From Bacteroidales bacterium (GTDB taxonomy: Bacteria; Bacteroidota; Bacteroidia; Bacteroidales; UBA932): a stretch of DNA of 47,067 nt. The notes below the pieces were generated by a model. That model did no database searches. It had not been told where the DNA came from and saw only the letters and a list, made by a program, of their open reading frames with translations. The translations under genes were made by a program, and so were the position numbers. The stretch is taken from the NCBI GenBank assembly GCA_017631435.1, contig JAGBTG010000037.1, positions 1 through 47,067 of the forward strand, given 5' to 3'. Below are positions 35,585-42,855 of this stretch, piece by piece (position 1 is the stretch's first letter; each line of letters begins with the position of its first letter).

Positions 35585-36448
35585 ATGTTTATGAAAAGTT
35601 CTATTCCCGACAGATTGAGGGACACCCTGCAACTGTGTTCCCTCTGTGCACTCCTCTACCTTGCATTCACCCGCGGAGCCCTTTACAATGCCGGCACACT
35701 GAAGGTTCTGGCAATATGGCTCATTGGGGTGGGAGGCATTCTATTTGGGAAACTTTTCTGCAGCAACCTCTGCCCTTTGGGGCTTGTTCAGGAATGGATT
35801 GCAGACCGCCGCAAAAGGGAGTATGAAATTTTCAGCAGGTGGTCTCTTCCCGACAAATCCTTGCGCAGCATAAAGTATATCCTCCTTGTACTGATGTTTA
35901 TAGATTACGGCATCTTTCTGGCCAATGCAGTTGCAGCAGTAATACTCCTCTCCGTACTGATTTTGGGAAACATGTCCTTCTGCAAATATCTCTGTCCGGT
36001 AAATGCTGCCAGCAACATTTTCCGACTCACAGTAATGTTCATGCTTGTACTTATGGCACATTGGGGACTTGCCATGGGAGGCATTGAAGTTCCGTTATGG
36101 GGAGTTGTGGCAGCCATGTCGGCTGCAGGATATTTCCTTGAAATCTATACAAAGAAAGCTGAGTTCAACATCTCCCTACTCCACATACACAGGGATATCC
36201 ACAAATGCAAGGAGTGCGGCAAGTGCGTGGGGGCCTGCCCGTATAAAGTAGACATCACAGCCGTAAAGAGGGTTGTGGATATAGACTGCAACCTTTGCGG
36301 AGAGTGTGTGAGGGAGTGCGGCAACGATGCCCTTAAGGTTGGAATCTGCAACACCCGCCCGGGTCAGAACAGAATAAGGGGAGTGTGGTTCGCCCCCCTT
36401 GTTACTCTTGTCCTTATCTGTATTGCCTTGTGGCTCCTGCTCAGATAG
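35585..36448 (+). CDS. NapH-like membrane polyferredoxin
   Basis: 287 residues with about five transmembrane helices. Two membrane-side CxxxCP motifs (FCSNLCPLG, C59/C63; FCKYLCPVNAA) and two C-terminal 4Fe-4S ferredoxin motifs (CKECGKCVGACPYKVD and CNLCGECVRECGND) define the NapH/YccM/NosR-type electron-transfer membrane protein family. It probably passes electrons from quinol to a periplasmic or membrane acceptor. It meets the hemerythrin-LuxR gene tail-to-tail with no spare base, and a TAATTTTG box (35566-35573) precedes it. The acceptor is unknown. Confidence 0.82.
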   Translation: MFMKSSIPDRLRDTLQLCSLCALLYLAFTRGALYNAGTLKVLAIWLIGVGGILFGKLFCSNLCPLGLVQEWIADRRKREYEIFSRWSLPDKSLRSIKYILLVLMFIDYGIFLANAVAAVILLSVLILGNMSFCKYLCPVNAASNIFRLTVMFMLVLMAHWGLAMGGIEVPLWGVVAAMSAAGYFLEIYTKKAEFNISLLHIHRDIHKCKECGKCVGACPYKVDITAVKRVVDIDCNLCGECVRECGNDALKVGICNTRPGQNRIRGVWFAPLVTLVLICIALWLLLR

Positions 36449-37390
36449 TTATTTGATATCCAAGTCTTCCAGCTGTACCAGCTTGTTTACAATCGCATAG
36501 ATTGTGAGGCCGGCAGGGCTGTGTATCTTCAACTTGTTCATAATGTTCTTCCTGTGGGTATTTACAGTGTGCACAGAAAGGAACATCTTGGCTGCAATCT
36601 CCTTGTTGGTAAGGCCGCGTACAATATGCACCAGCACATCAATCTCCCTCTCACTCAAGGACTCCTCCTCCACTTTCTTTACGGAAGTCTGAGCAAGGGT
36701 CTCTTCCATCTGCCTGATCTTGGGCTCAAGCAGTGTATCCTCAATGAGGTTATGGCTCTCAAGGTCCTGCTGGCAGACAAAAATATCGTACAATACGGTA
36801 TTGAGTTCATTGGTTGCTCCCCCGGGATAATATTTTACTATTATGTCTATCAGCTCTCCCAGACGCACGTCAATTGAGTTGTGCTGCTCACTGAAGATAT
36901 GCTGGTTCTTTCCAGGAAGGGGCTCCCCTTTCTTGTATGCCTCAATGAGCCTGCTCATATAAGGGAAGATCTCCTCATTCTCCTGGTTCATGTGGCGCTC
37001 CACCTCAGCTGCATAGTCATCAAAGTAATTGAGTATAAGATACTGCATCTGCTTCCCTCCCCCCTCAACGGCTTTCTCCAATGCTCCCCTCAATGCAGGG
37101 AGCCTGTAATCTGTGTAGTAAGTGTGGGATTTCTGGAGATACAGGATAAGTTCCTCTACAGAGAACTCCACATCATCCTGCTTGCTGTCGGGATTATTGA
37201 AAAGGTTTACCACTGCCAGAAAGGTTTTGCAGTCTACCCCACTCAGGCGGCAGACCTCCTCAATGCTTTTGTCACCTACACCCAAGGAGATTCCAAACCT
37301 GCTGAGCATGTTTAGCAGACGGTAGTTGGTGGTAATGAGGGACTCCATCTTGTCCCTTGCTGTAAATATTCTCTGATCCCTGTATTCCAT
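36449..37390 (-). CDS. RIC/hemerythrin-domain LuxR family regulator
   Basis: 313 residues. Three parts: residues about 15-75 resemble the ScdA/YtfE (RIC) N-terminal domain (NMLSRFGISLGVGDKSIEEV, Cys positions replaced); about 95-225 is a hemerythrin HHE four-helix bundle with metal-type residues in HMNQENEEIFPYM, SEQHNSIDVRLGEL and LESHNLIEDTLLEP; about 245-305 is a LuxR helix-turn-helix (LSEREIDVLVHIVRGLTNKE). Such a di-iron sensor would report oxygen, nitric oxide or iron status. A 20-bp palindrome overlaps its promoter. Confidence 0.88.
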   Translation of the reverse strand: MEYRDQRIFTARDKMESLITTNYRLLNMLSRFGISLGVGDKSIEEVCRLSGVDCKTFLAVVNLFNNPDSKQDDVEFSVEELILYLQKSHTYYTDYRLPALRGALEKAVEGGGKQMQYLILNYFDDYAAEVERHMNQENEEIFPYMSRLIEAYKKGEPLPGKNQHIFSEQHNSIDVRLGELIDIIVKYYPGGATNELNTVLYDIFVCQQDLESHNLIEDTLLEPKIRQMEETLAQTSVKKVEEESLSEREIDVLVHIVRGLTNKEIAAKMFLSVHTVNTHRKNIMNKLKIHSPAGLTIYAIVNKLVQLEDLDIK

Positions 37391-37421
37391 ATGCTTGTCC
37401 TTAACTTTTTACAAATGCAAC

Positions 37422-37448
37422 GCAGACCGCCTTGGCGTGACGGTCTGC
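37422..37448 (-). other. Hairpin in the 5' leader of the RIC-LuxR gene
   Basis: Perfect 8-bp stem GCAGACCG / CGGTCTGC with an 11-nt loop, between the promoter (37494-37524) and ATG (37390) on the minus strand. No U-tract follows. It may be a leader structure, or the 3' end for the DMT transporter transcript that enters from the right. Confidence 0.5.
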
Positions 37449-37480
37449 TATTAAAAAACAATAAAAATGGCTTTACATCT

Positions 37481-37500
37481 ATCTTTACATATGCAAAGAT
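37481..37500. promoter_or_regulatory. Palindromic operator candidate
   Basis: ATCTTTACATATGCAAAGAT is a 20-bp palindrome with one mismatched pair. It covers the TATCTTTG -7 box of the RIC-LuxR promoter, so a protein bound here would block transcription. Autoregulation by the LuxR-type product is the natural guess. Confidence 0.5.
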
Positions 37501-37524
37501 AACAACCGCCTTGCAAGCCCCAAA
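37494..37524 (-). promoter_or_regulatory. Promoter of the RIC-LuxR gene
   Basis: Minus-strand TTTG (37521-37524), a 19-nt spacer and TATCTTTG (37494-37501). A full match; the leader is about 100 nt and includes the hairpin at 37422-37448. Confidence 0.65.
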
Positions 37525-37542
37525 TACCTGAAATATGGTATT

Positions 37543-38412
37543 TTATTGTTTTTTGGTCACTACAGCCGTAACTGAAATTACTATAAGCAACAATCCGGCC
37601 ACACTTCTTGCCGTAAGGCTCTCCCCAAACAGTGTCACCCCAAAGAAAACTGCAGTAAGCGGCTCCAAAGCGCCCAATATTGCAGTTGCCGTTGATCCAA
37701 CGTATACAATGGCTTTTGTTGCGCACAACATTGATATTACAGTAGGCAGAAGGGCAAACGCCAGCAGATCTCCCCACAGGTACCATTTTGTAGGGGTGTG
37801 CAACTCACCTTGGCATACAACCGCTGCGGCAAAAACCAGGAGTCCGGTAAGTATGACATAAAAGGTAACCTTTACGGAAGGTGCATCTTTAAGCACTGTC
37901 TTGTTTATAGTTATAATGTACAGCGTATATGCAAGTGCTGATCCCAATACCAGCAGCACCCCAACCACGCTTAGGGTAGCTCCACTTGGTGCTTTGTAAA
38001 GAAGTCCTATTCCGGCAGTTGCCATTGCTATGCAGAGCCATGTACCCAACTTTATCTTCTCCTTAAAGAAGAGGGCCATTATGAGGGCAACCATTACCGG
38101 ATATATGAACAGTATGGTTGAGGCAATGCCTGAATCCATATAATGGTAACTTCTGAACAGGGTTATGGATGAAAGTACAAAGAAAATGCCCACCATCATC
38201 ATTGGAAGAATCTCCTTTTTCCCAACTGCAAAACACTGCTTCCTGCTGCGTACCAGCAAAGCCACCATAGGAAGGGCAAAAAGATACCTGAAGAAAAGGA
38301 CAGAATCTACAGCCATACCGTCTGCATACAACGGGAGGGCAAAAAGGGGGTTCATGCCATAAGTTGCTGCAGATATTGCCGCCAAAATGTATCCTTTAGT
38401 TCTGTTTGTCAT
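37543..38412 (-). CDS. EamA/DMT superfamily transporter
   Basis: 289 residues with ten predicted transmembrane helices in two EamA repeats (about 5-135 and 145-287). Second-repeat signature KAIVYVGSTATAILGALEPL, and the end of the first half MDSGIASTILFIYPVMVALI, are typical. DMT carriers export or import amino acids, purines or other metabolites; the substrate is not readable. TAATTTTG (38435-38442, minus) is a -7 box 22 nt upstream. It lies upstream of, and in line with, the RIC-LuxR gene, but that gene has its own promoter. Confidence 0.88.
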   Translation of the reverse strand: MTNRTKGYILAAISAATYGMNPLFALPLYADGMAVDSVLFFRYLFALPMVALLVRSRKQCFAVGKKEILPMMMVGIFFVLSSITLFRSYHYMDSGIASTILFIYPVMVALIMALFFKEKIKLGTWLCIAMATAGIGLLYKAPSGATLSVVGVLLVLGSALAYTLYIITINKTVLKDAPSVKVTFYVILTGLLVFAAAVVCQGELHTPTKWYLWGDLLAFALLPTVISMLCATKAIVYVGSTATAILGALEPLTAVFFGVTLFGESLTARSVAGLLLIVISVTAVVTKKQ

Positions 38413-38525
38413 CTTTTTTCCTGTATTATCCGTACAAAATTAATAGGATTATTCCATATTCCAGGGGCCTGGAGGGCACTTTTTTCAAAAAAACTGAAAT
38501 TTTTTGAAAAAATTTTAAAGAAAAA

Positions 38526-38556
38526 TTTGGCAGTTTAAAAATTTTGCGTACCTTTG
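38526..38556 (+). promoter_or_regulatory. Promoter of tRNA-Glu
   Basis: TTTG (38526-38529), a 19-nt spacer and TACCTTTG (38549-38556), 21 nt before the tRNA. Just upstream, at about 38498-38515, is an A/T tract of T6-G-A6-T4 also found next to the tandem promoters at the left end of the window. Confidence 0.75.
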
Positions 38557-38577
38557 CAACCGCAAACGAGATAAGAC

Positions 38578-38649
38578 GCGGGATTCGTCTAACGGTTAGG
38601 ACGGAAGATTCTCATTCTTCAAATAGGAGTTCGATTCTCCTATCCCGTA
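38578..38649 (+). tRNA. tRNA-Glu (CTC)
   Basis: Cloverleaf by eye: acceptor GCGGGAT / ATCCCGT (first pair G-U), D arm GTCT...GGAC, anticodon stem GAAGA / TCTTC with loop TTCTCAT giving anticodon CTC, T arm AGGAG / CTCCT with loop TTCGATT, discriminator A. CCA is not encoded. It reads GAG codons and precedes a terminator. Confidence 0.93.
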
Positions 38650-38650
38650 C

Positions 38651-38680
38651 AAAGGCTTCCAAATTTGGAAGCCTTTTTTT
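38651..38680 (+). terminator. Terminator of tRNA-Glu
   Basis: Perfect hairpin AAAGGCTTCCAAA-TTTGGAAGCC followed by seven T. It ends one base before the GTG and six before the ATG of the next gene, which leaves no room for a separate promoter. Confidence 0.9.
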
Positions 38681-38686
38681 GTGAAT

Positions 38687-39091
38687 ATGAAACAGCATAT
38701 TGCCAACGACATCATCTTGCAGTCGCACCCTATGGTAGACGAGCTCCGGAGCACATCTGCAAACGGAGCCAAGGGACGCTTGCTCGTAAAGCAGGAGAAT
38801 CCGTACCATTCCCATAACCATATTTGCGAAATTGGACTTATGGAGCACATGGTCCAGTGTGCCGTTGCCAAAGTAAAGCAGAAGGCTTTACTGAAAGACA
38901 AGGGCTACACATCGGCCACAGTGAGCGAAATAAGCAGATTCAGTCTCAATTTCCTTCCCAAAACAAACGAGACAATAGAATCGGCCGTAAAGGTAACAAG
39001 CATGCAGGGGGGAAAGGCAACTGCAGTTGCAGCCGTATATGTAGAGGGGGAGGTTGCTGCAATATGCCGGATAAACATAACTCTCAGATAA
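38687..39091 (+). CDS. Possible FabZ-like hotdog dehydratase
   Basis: 134 residues from ATG 38687 (GTG at 38681 is a possible alternative). The body fits a FabA/FabZ-like hotdog protein: substrate-loop-like HPMVDELRSTSANGAKGRLL, NPYHSHNHICEIGLMEHMVQ (the E-x-x-x-Q helix of dehydratases) and strands to the end (VYVEGEVAAICRINITL). If active it would dehydrate 3-hydroxyacyl-ACP. The gene overlaps the next by the TAATG junction. It directly abuts the tRNA-Glu terminator, so transcription must rely on readthrough. Confidence 0.5.
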   Translation: MKQHIANDIILQSHPMVDELRSTSANGAKGRLLVKQENPYHSHNHICEIGLMEHMVQCAVAKVKQKALLKDKGYTSATVSEISRFSLNFLPKTNETIESAVKVTSMQGGKATAVAAVYVEGEVAAICRINITLR

Positions 39092-39495
39092 TGATGAAAC
39101 TGCAGGATACACTATTCACCGTAAGGAAGATTTCCTACCCCAATTCAAACACCCGCCATGGAAAGTGCAAGATAAATCTCATTGCACAGCATCACGGGGA
39201 GGAATCTGCAGCCTCACATCAAATCATTTCTGAGACATCATTGCTGCAGATGACTAAAGAGTGTGCCCAGCACATGTCGCATGAGAGATACCTGATAAGC
39301 TCCATCCGCCAGTTCAGGCTCTTCCACCCGCTAAGTCCCGACAATATCCCCGCCATCATGATAGAGATCCATATTACCCCTACAGAAAAGGAGGGAACCG
39401 GCCTTGTGCACAGGATGAAGGCTGTGTGCACCAGATTGGGCGGTGACGGCAGAAAATTCTTTGAAATAGCAGCAGAACTCTCTCCAATCAAATAA
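39091..39495 (+). CDS. Small protein, possible second hotdog-fold subunit
   Basis: 134 residues starting at the ATG in TAATG that overlaps the stop of the previous gene; translational coupling is likely. The length equals its neighbour. Strand-rich segments (FRLFHPLSPDNIPAIMIEIHIT and VCTRLGGDGRKFFEIAAELS) match the C-terminal half of hotdog proteins, but the catalytic helix is unclear: the middle is HQIISETSLLQMTKECAQHM. A paired, possibly non-catalytic, subunit is one reading; otherwise function is unknown. It ends 29 nt before the promoter of the DUF5686 gene. Confidence 0.45.
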   Translation: MMKLQDTLFTVRKISYPNSNTRHGKCKINLIAQHHGEESAASHQIISETSLLQMTKECAQHMSHERYLISSIRQFRLFHPLSPDNIPAIMIEIHITPTEKEGTGLVHRMKAVCTRLGGDGRKFFEIAAELSPIK

Positions 39496-39524
39496 TTGGA
39501 CTAGTTTTTTTCAATTTAAGACTA

Positions 39525-39554
39525 TTTGAAATTGCAGAAAATGGGATACTTTTG
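39525..39554 (+). promoter_or_regulatory. Promoter of the DUF5686 gene
   Basis: TTTG (39525-39528), an 18-nt spacer and TACTTTTG (39547-39554), 20 nt before the ATG at 39575. A full match, so the gene is transcribed separately from the pair upstream. Confidence 0.7.
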
Positions 39555-39574
39555 CACCCTGTTTGAAAAGAGGG

Positions 39575-42115
39575 ATGAAAAGGTATCTGATTTATATTTT
39601 TGCAATGCTCATTGCAGCCACATCTGCAATTGCCCAGACCACCAAGGTCAAGGGCACTGTAAAGGACGCATACAACGGCGAGCCTCTCCCTTTTGTAAAC
39701 ATCTGGTTCCCCGGTACCACCATTGGTGTAACCACAGATTTTGACGGCAATTACTCCATAGAGACCCGCCAGAGTGTTCCTGACATCCTCAGAGCCGAGA
39801 TTCTGGGTTATGAACCCCAGGAACAGAAAATCACCCCAGGAGGTTTTACCTCTGCAGACTTTTCCCTCAAACCTCAATCCATCTCACTTGAGGGAATTAC
39901 AGTAAAGGCAGACAACAGCAAGATAAGGGCATTCATAAAGAGGGTCAATGAGAGAAAAAAATACAATAATCCCGACAACCATGAGACCGCCCAGGGCAAT
40001 ATATACAGCAAGATGGAACTGGATATTGCCAACATCGACCCATTCCTCAAAAACAGGCTCATCAAAAAGAATTTTGGCTTTGTGGAGCAGTATATGGATA
40101 CTTCTGCCCTCTCAGGAGAAGCATACCTTCCCATAATGATAAGTGAGTCAACCGCAAAATTCTATAAGGGAAAAAATCCGCCTGTTTCCAGGGAGGTGCT
40201 GGAGGCAAGCAGGATATCGGGAGTGGAGGAGGACTACTCTTTGGCCCAGTTTACAGGACACATGCATGCAAATGTGAACCTTTACGACAATTTCATAGAT
40301 ATTTTTGCCGTAAAGTTCGTCTCTCCCCTCAATGACCACGGCTTTGTATACTACAACTATTACCTTATAGACAGTCTGGATATTGACGGAAGGAAAACTT
40401 ACAAGCTCAGATTCCACCCAAAGATGAAATCCACCCCTGTCCTCGATGGAGAGTTTACCATAGACTCTACCACAATGGCTTTGAGAGATGCCCGCATAAA
40501 GATGGTGAAAGGGCTGAATGTGAACTGGATAAAGGATTTGGCCATTGAGGCAGACAACCAGCTGGTGAACGATACAACCTGGTTCAAAAAGAGGGACAAG
40601 CTGTATGTTGACTTTTCCATCACCACAAATGATGCCCTCAAGACAGCTTCATTCTTGGCCCATAGGGAGGTGAACTACACCAATGTGGTACTAAATGAAC
40701 CTATTCCACACGAAATCCTCAAACACAGCACCAACGTGGTGTTTGATGAAAATATCCTTAACAACAGCAATACCTACTGGGAAGCCGAGCGCCCATATGC
40801 CCTCACCCAAAAGGAGCAGAATATCTACAACATGGTGGATTCAATAAAGAATGTACCTGTATACAACACATTGTACAATATTGTCTCCACTTTGTTTGGG
40901 GGGTATTATGATGCGGGGAACATTGAAATTGGTCCATACTACAAACTTTTCAGTTTCAACAACCTTGAGGGGGCAAGATTCCAGTTTGGCATGCGTACAA
41001 CCGAAAGTTGGAGCAAGAACGTGCGCTACAGCGGATATGCCGCATACGGCACCAAAGACCGGGCCTTGAAGGGTGGAGGATCTGTTGAATACATGTTTGA
41101 CAGACAGCCTACCAGAAAGTTCTCTGCAGGCTACAGGCGTGACGCCCTCCAGTTGGGTGCTTCCGACGATGCCTTTACAGAGGGCAATATCATGGGATCC
41201 CTTCTCTCCAAAGGAGACAGCCAGCGTCTGGGCATGGTAAACCGGGGAACAGTCTCATATGAACATGAATGGAGGGAAGGCCTTACCACAATCCTCACAG
41301 CAGAGACCAACCGCATAGGGAGCAATGAATATGTTCCCATGTTTACTCCCGACAGCATTCCGGTTGGGGCCGTAAGAAGTGCCACAGTGGGACTCGGTAT
41401 GCGTCTGAGCTGGAATGAGATGACAAACCGAGATCACTTTGACAAACTGTATCTTTCTACAGACTACCCGATCATAACGGCAGATTTCAGGATGGGAATA
41501 AAGGATGCGCTGCGTGAGAGTCCGGAATTTTACAGGGCCGAACTGGGGATAGACTATGACTTGGCCATGCCTCCATTCGGAACTTCATACTTCAGGGTAA
41601 AAGCCGGAAAGATATGGGGAAAAGTACCTTATCCTATGCTCAAGCTTCACGAAGGCAACGGAACATACTTTTTTTCTCCACAGGCTTTTGCTTGTCTTGA
41701 TTTCTACGAATTTGCGTCCGATGCCTGGGTACAGTTCTTCTATGAACACAATTTCAAGGGATTCTTTCTTGGAAAAATTCCTTTACTCAAAAGGCTCAAC
41801 TTCAGGGAGGTAATATCGTTCAGAGGAGTAGTGGGTACCATTTCAGACAAGAACAACGGAAGTGCCGGACATATCGCCTCAATTACAGATACTGCAACAG
41901 GGAAAATCATTACAGAAGCCGATTCCCCTTATTTGCTGTTTCCAACAGGTATGACCGGGGTTAAAAAGCCTTATTTTGAGGCAGGTGCGGGCATAACAAA
42001 TATCTTCAGAATATTCAGGGTGGATGCTTTCTGGCGCCTGAACCACAAGGAGAATTACCTTGGCGAGAAAAACACAGCTTGGGTAATAAACGTTGGGGTG
42101 GAACTCAAATTCTAG
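39575..42115 (+). CDS. DUF5686 outer-membrane protein with CarboxypepD_reg domain
   Basis: About 846 residues from Met at 39575, preferred over 39563 for its signal peptide (MKRYLIYIFAMLIAATSAIA). Then a carboxypeptidase-regulatory-like domain (about 25-110; VKGTVKDAYNGEPLPFVNIW, FDGNYSI), the DUF5686 region with FIKRVNERKKYNNPDNHETA and LDGEFTIDSTTMALRDARI, and a C-terminal barrel of amphipathic strands ending WVINVGVELKF. Such proteins sit in the outer membrane of Bacteroidota; the role is unknown. The stop TAG shares the CTAG with the convergent HAD gene. Confidence 0.85.
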   Translation: MKRYLIYIFAMLIAATSAIAQTTKVKGTVKDAYNGEPLPFVNIWFPGTTIGVTTDFDGNYSIETRQSVPDILRAEILGYEPQEQKITPGGFTSADFSLKPQSISLEGITVKADNSKIRAFIKRVNERKKYNNPDNHETAQGNIYSKMELDIANIDPFLKNRLIKKNFGFVEQYMDTSALSGEAYLPIMISESTAKFYKGKNPPVSREVLEASRISGVEEDYSLAQFTGHMHANVNLYDNFIDIFAVKFVSPLNDHGFVYYNYYLIDSLDIDGRKTYKLRFHPKMKSTPVLDGEFTIDSTTMALRDARIKMVKGLNVNWIKDLAIEADNQLVNDTTWFKKRDKLYVDFSITTNDALKTASFLAHREVNYTNVVLNEPIPHEILKHSTNVVFDENILNNSNTYWEAERPYALTQKEQNIYNMVDSIKNVPVYNTLYNIVSTLFGGYYDAGNIEIGPYYKLFSFNNLEGARFQFGMRTTESWSKNVRYSGYAAYGTKDRALKGGGSVEYMFDRQPTRKFSAGYRRDALQLGASDDAFTEGNIMGSLLSKGDSQRLGMVNRGTVSYEHEWREGLTTILTAETNRIGSNEYVPMFTPDSIPVGAVRSATVGLGMRLSWNEMTNRDHFDKLYLSTDYPIITADFRMGIKDALRESPEFYRAELGIDYDLAMPPFGTSYFRVKAGKIWGKVPYPMLKLHEGNGTYFFSPQAFACLDFYEFASDAWVQFFYEHNFKGFFLGKIPLLKRLNFREVISFRGVVGTISDKNNGSAGHIASITDTATGKIITEADSPYLLFPTGMTGVKKPYFEAGAGITNIFRIFRVDAFWRLNHKENYLGEKNTAWVINVGVELKF

Positions 42116-42837
42116 AACATACCCAGAAGGTCCTCACAACTGCCGCACGAGCGGAGATTGGGATGGACTACCACCCCCTCCACCTTTTCATGTTCCCAGG
42201 TGGAATGGAAAGGGATATAGATTGCATAGCCACCAATATTGAGCACAGGCAAGATGTCTGATTTCATTGAGTTGCCTATCATAAGGAATTCCTCCGGTTT
42301 GCATCCCAACCTGCCAAGAAGAGCCCTGTAGGTCTCCTCGTTCTTGTCATACATCACCTCCACCTTATTGAAATGCCCAGCCAGTGCCGAACGCTGAAGT
42401 TTGCGGTTCTGGTCAAGAAGATCCCCTTTTGTTGCCACTACAAGCTGATACTTGCCGCTCTTGTGGAGTTTCTCCAGCAGATGCTTCACCCCCGGAAGCA
42501 CCTCCATGGGTACATTTATAAGCGAAGTTCCTATCCGTATCACCTCCGCCATTTCTGGAGGTGTAAGAGGCTTTATCCCTTCCTGTTCCCCTCTGTTGCT
42601 GAAACCTATTGCCGTTTCCATCAATGAAATGGTGAACGCCTTGGCACCATAACCGTACGGTGCCAGGTTTTTCAGTTCTGTCTGATACAAAGTGTCTATT
42701 ATCTCCCGTGGAGCAGCAAACCGTTCCAAAACGCGGCAATATTCCGCCTCCGCCTGACGGAAGTAAGGTTCATTTACCCACAAGGTATCATCTGCATCAA
42801 ATGCTATATATTTTACTCTTTCCAGCAACTGCTTCAT
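42112..42837 (-). CDS. HAD-superfamily hydrolase
   Basis: 241 residues. Motif I FDADDTLWVNEP (nucleophile and acid Asp), motif II in LVVATKGDL, and motif III/IV in MIGNSMKSDILPVLNIGGYA; a helical cap of about 90 residues follows motif I (type C1). Phosphatase, probably for a small metabolite; substrate unknown. It begins 18 nt after the BACON/LRR gene ends, in the same direction, and shares four bases with the DUF5686 gene. Confidence 0.88.
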   Translation of the reverse strand: MKQLLERVKYIAFDADDTLWVNEPYFRQAEAEYCRVLERFAAPREIIDTLYQTELKNLAPYGYGAKAFTISLMETAIGFSNRGEQEGIKPLTPPEMAEVIRIGTSLINVPMEVLPGVKHLLEKLHKSGKYQLVVATKGDLLDQNRKLQRSALAGHFNKVEVMYDKNEETYRALLGRLGCKPEEFLMIGNSMKSDILPVLNIGGYAIYIPFHSTWEHEKVEGVVVHPNLRSCGSCEDLLGMF

Positions 42838-42855
42838 ATACCAGCCATATTCTGT

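Noticed and set aside
38824-39495. Long version of the second hotdog-like gene (223 codons)
   Set aside because: Its first 89 codons overlap the upstream gene out of frame and show no family resemblance; the TAATG start at 39091 is better.
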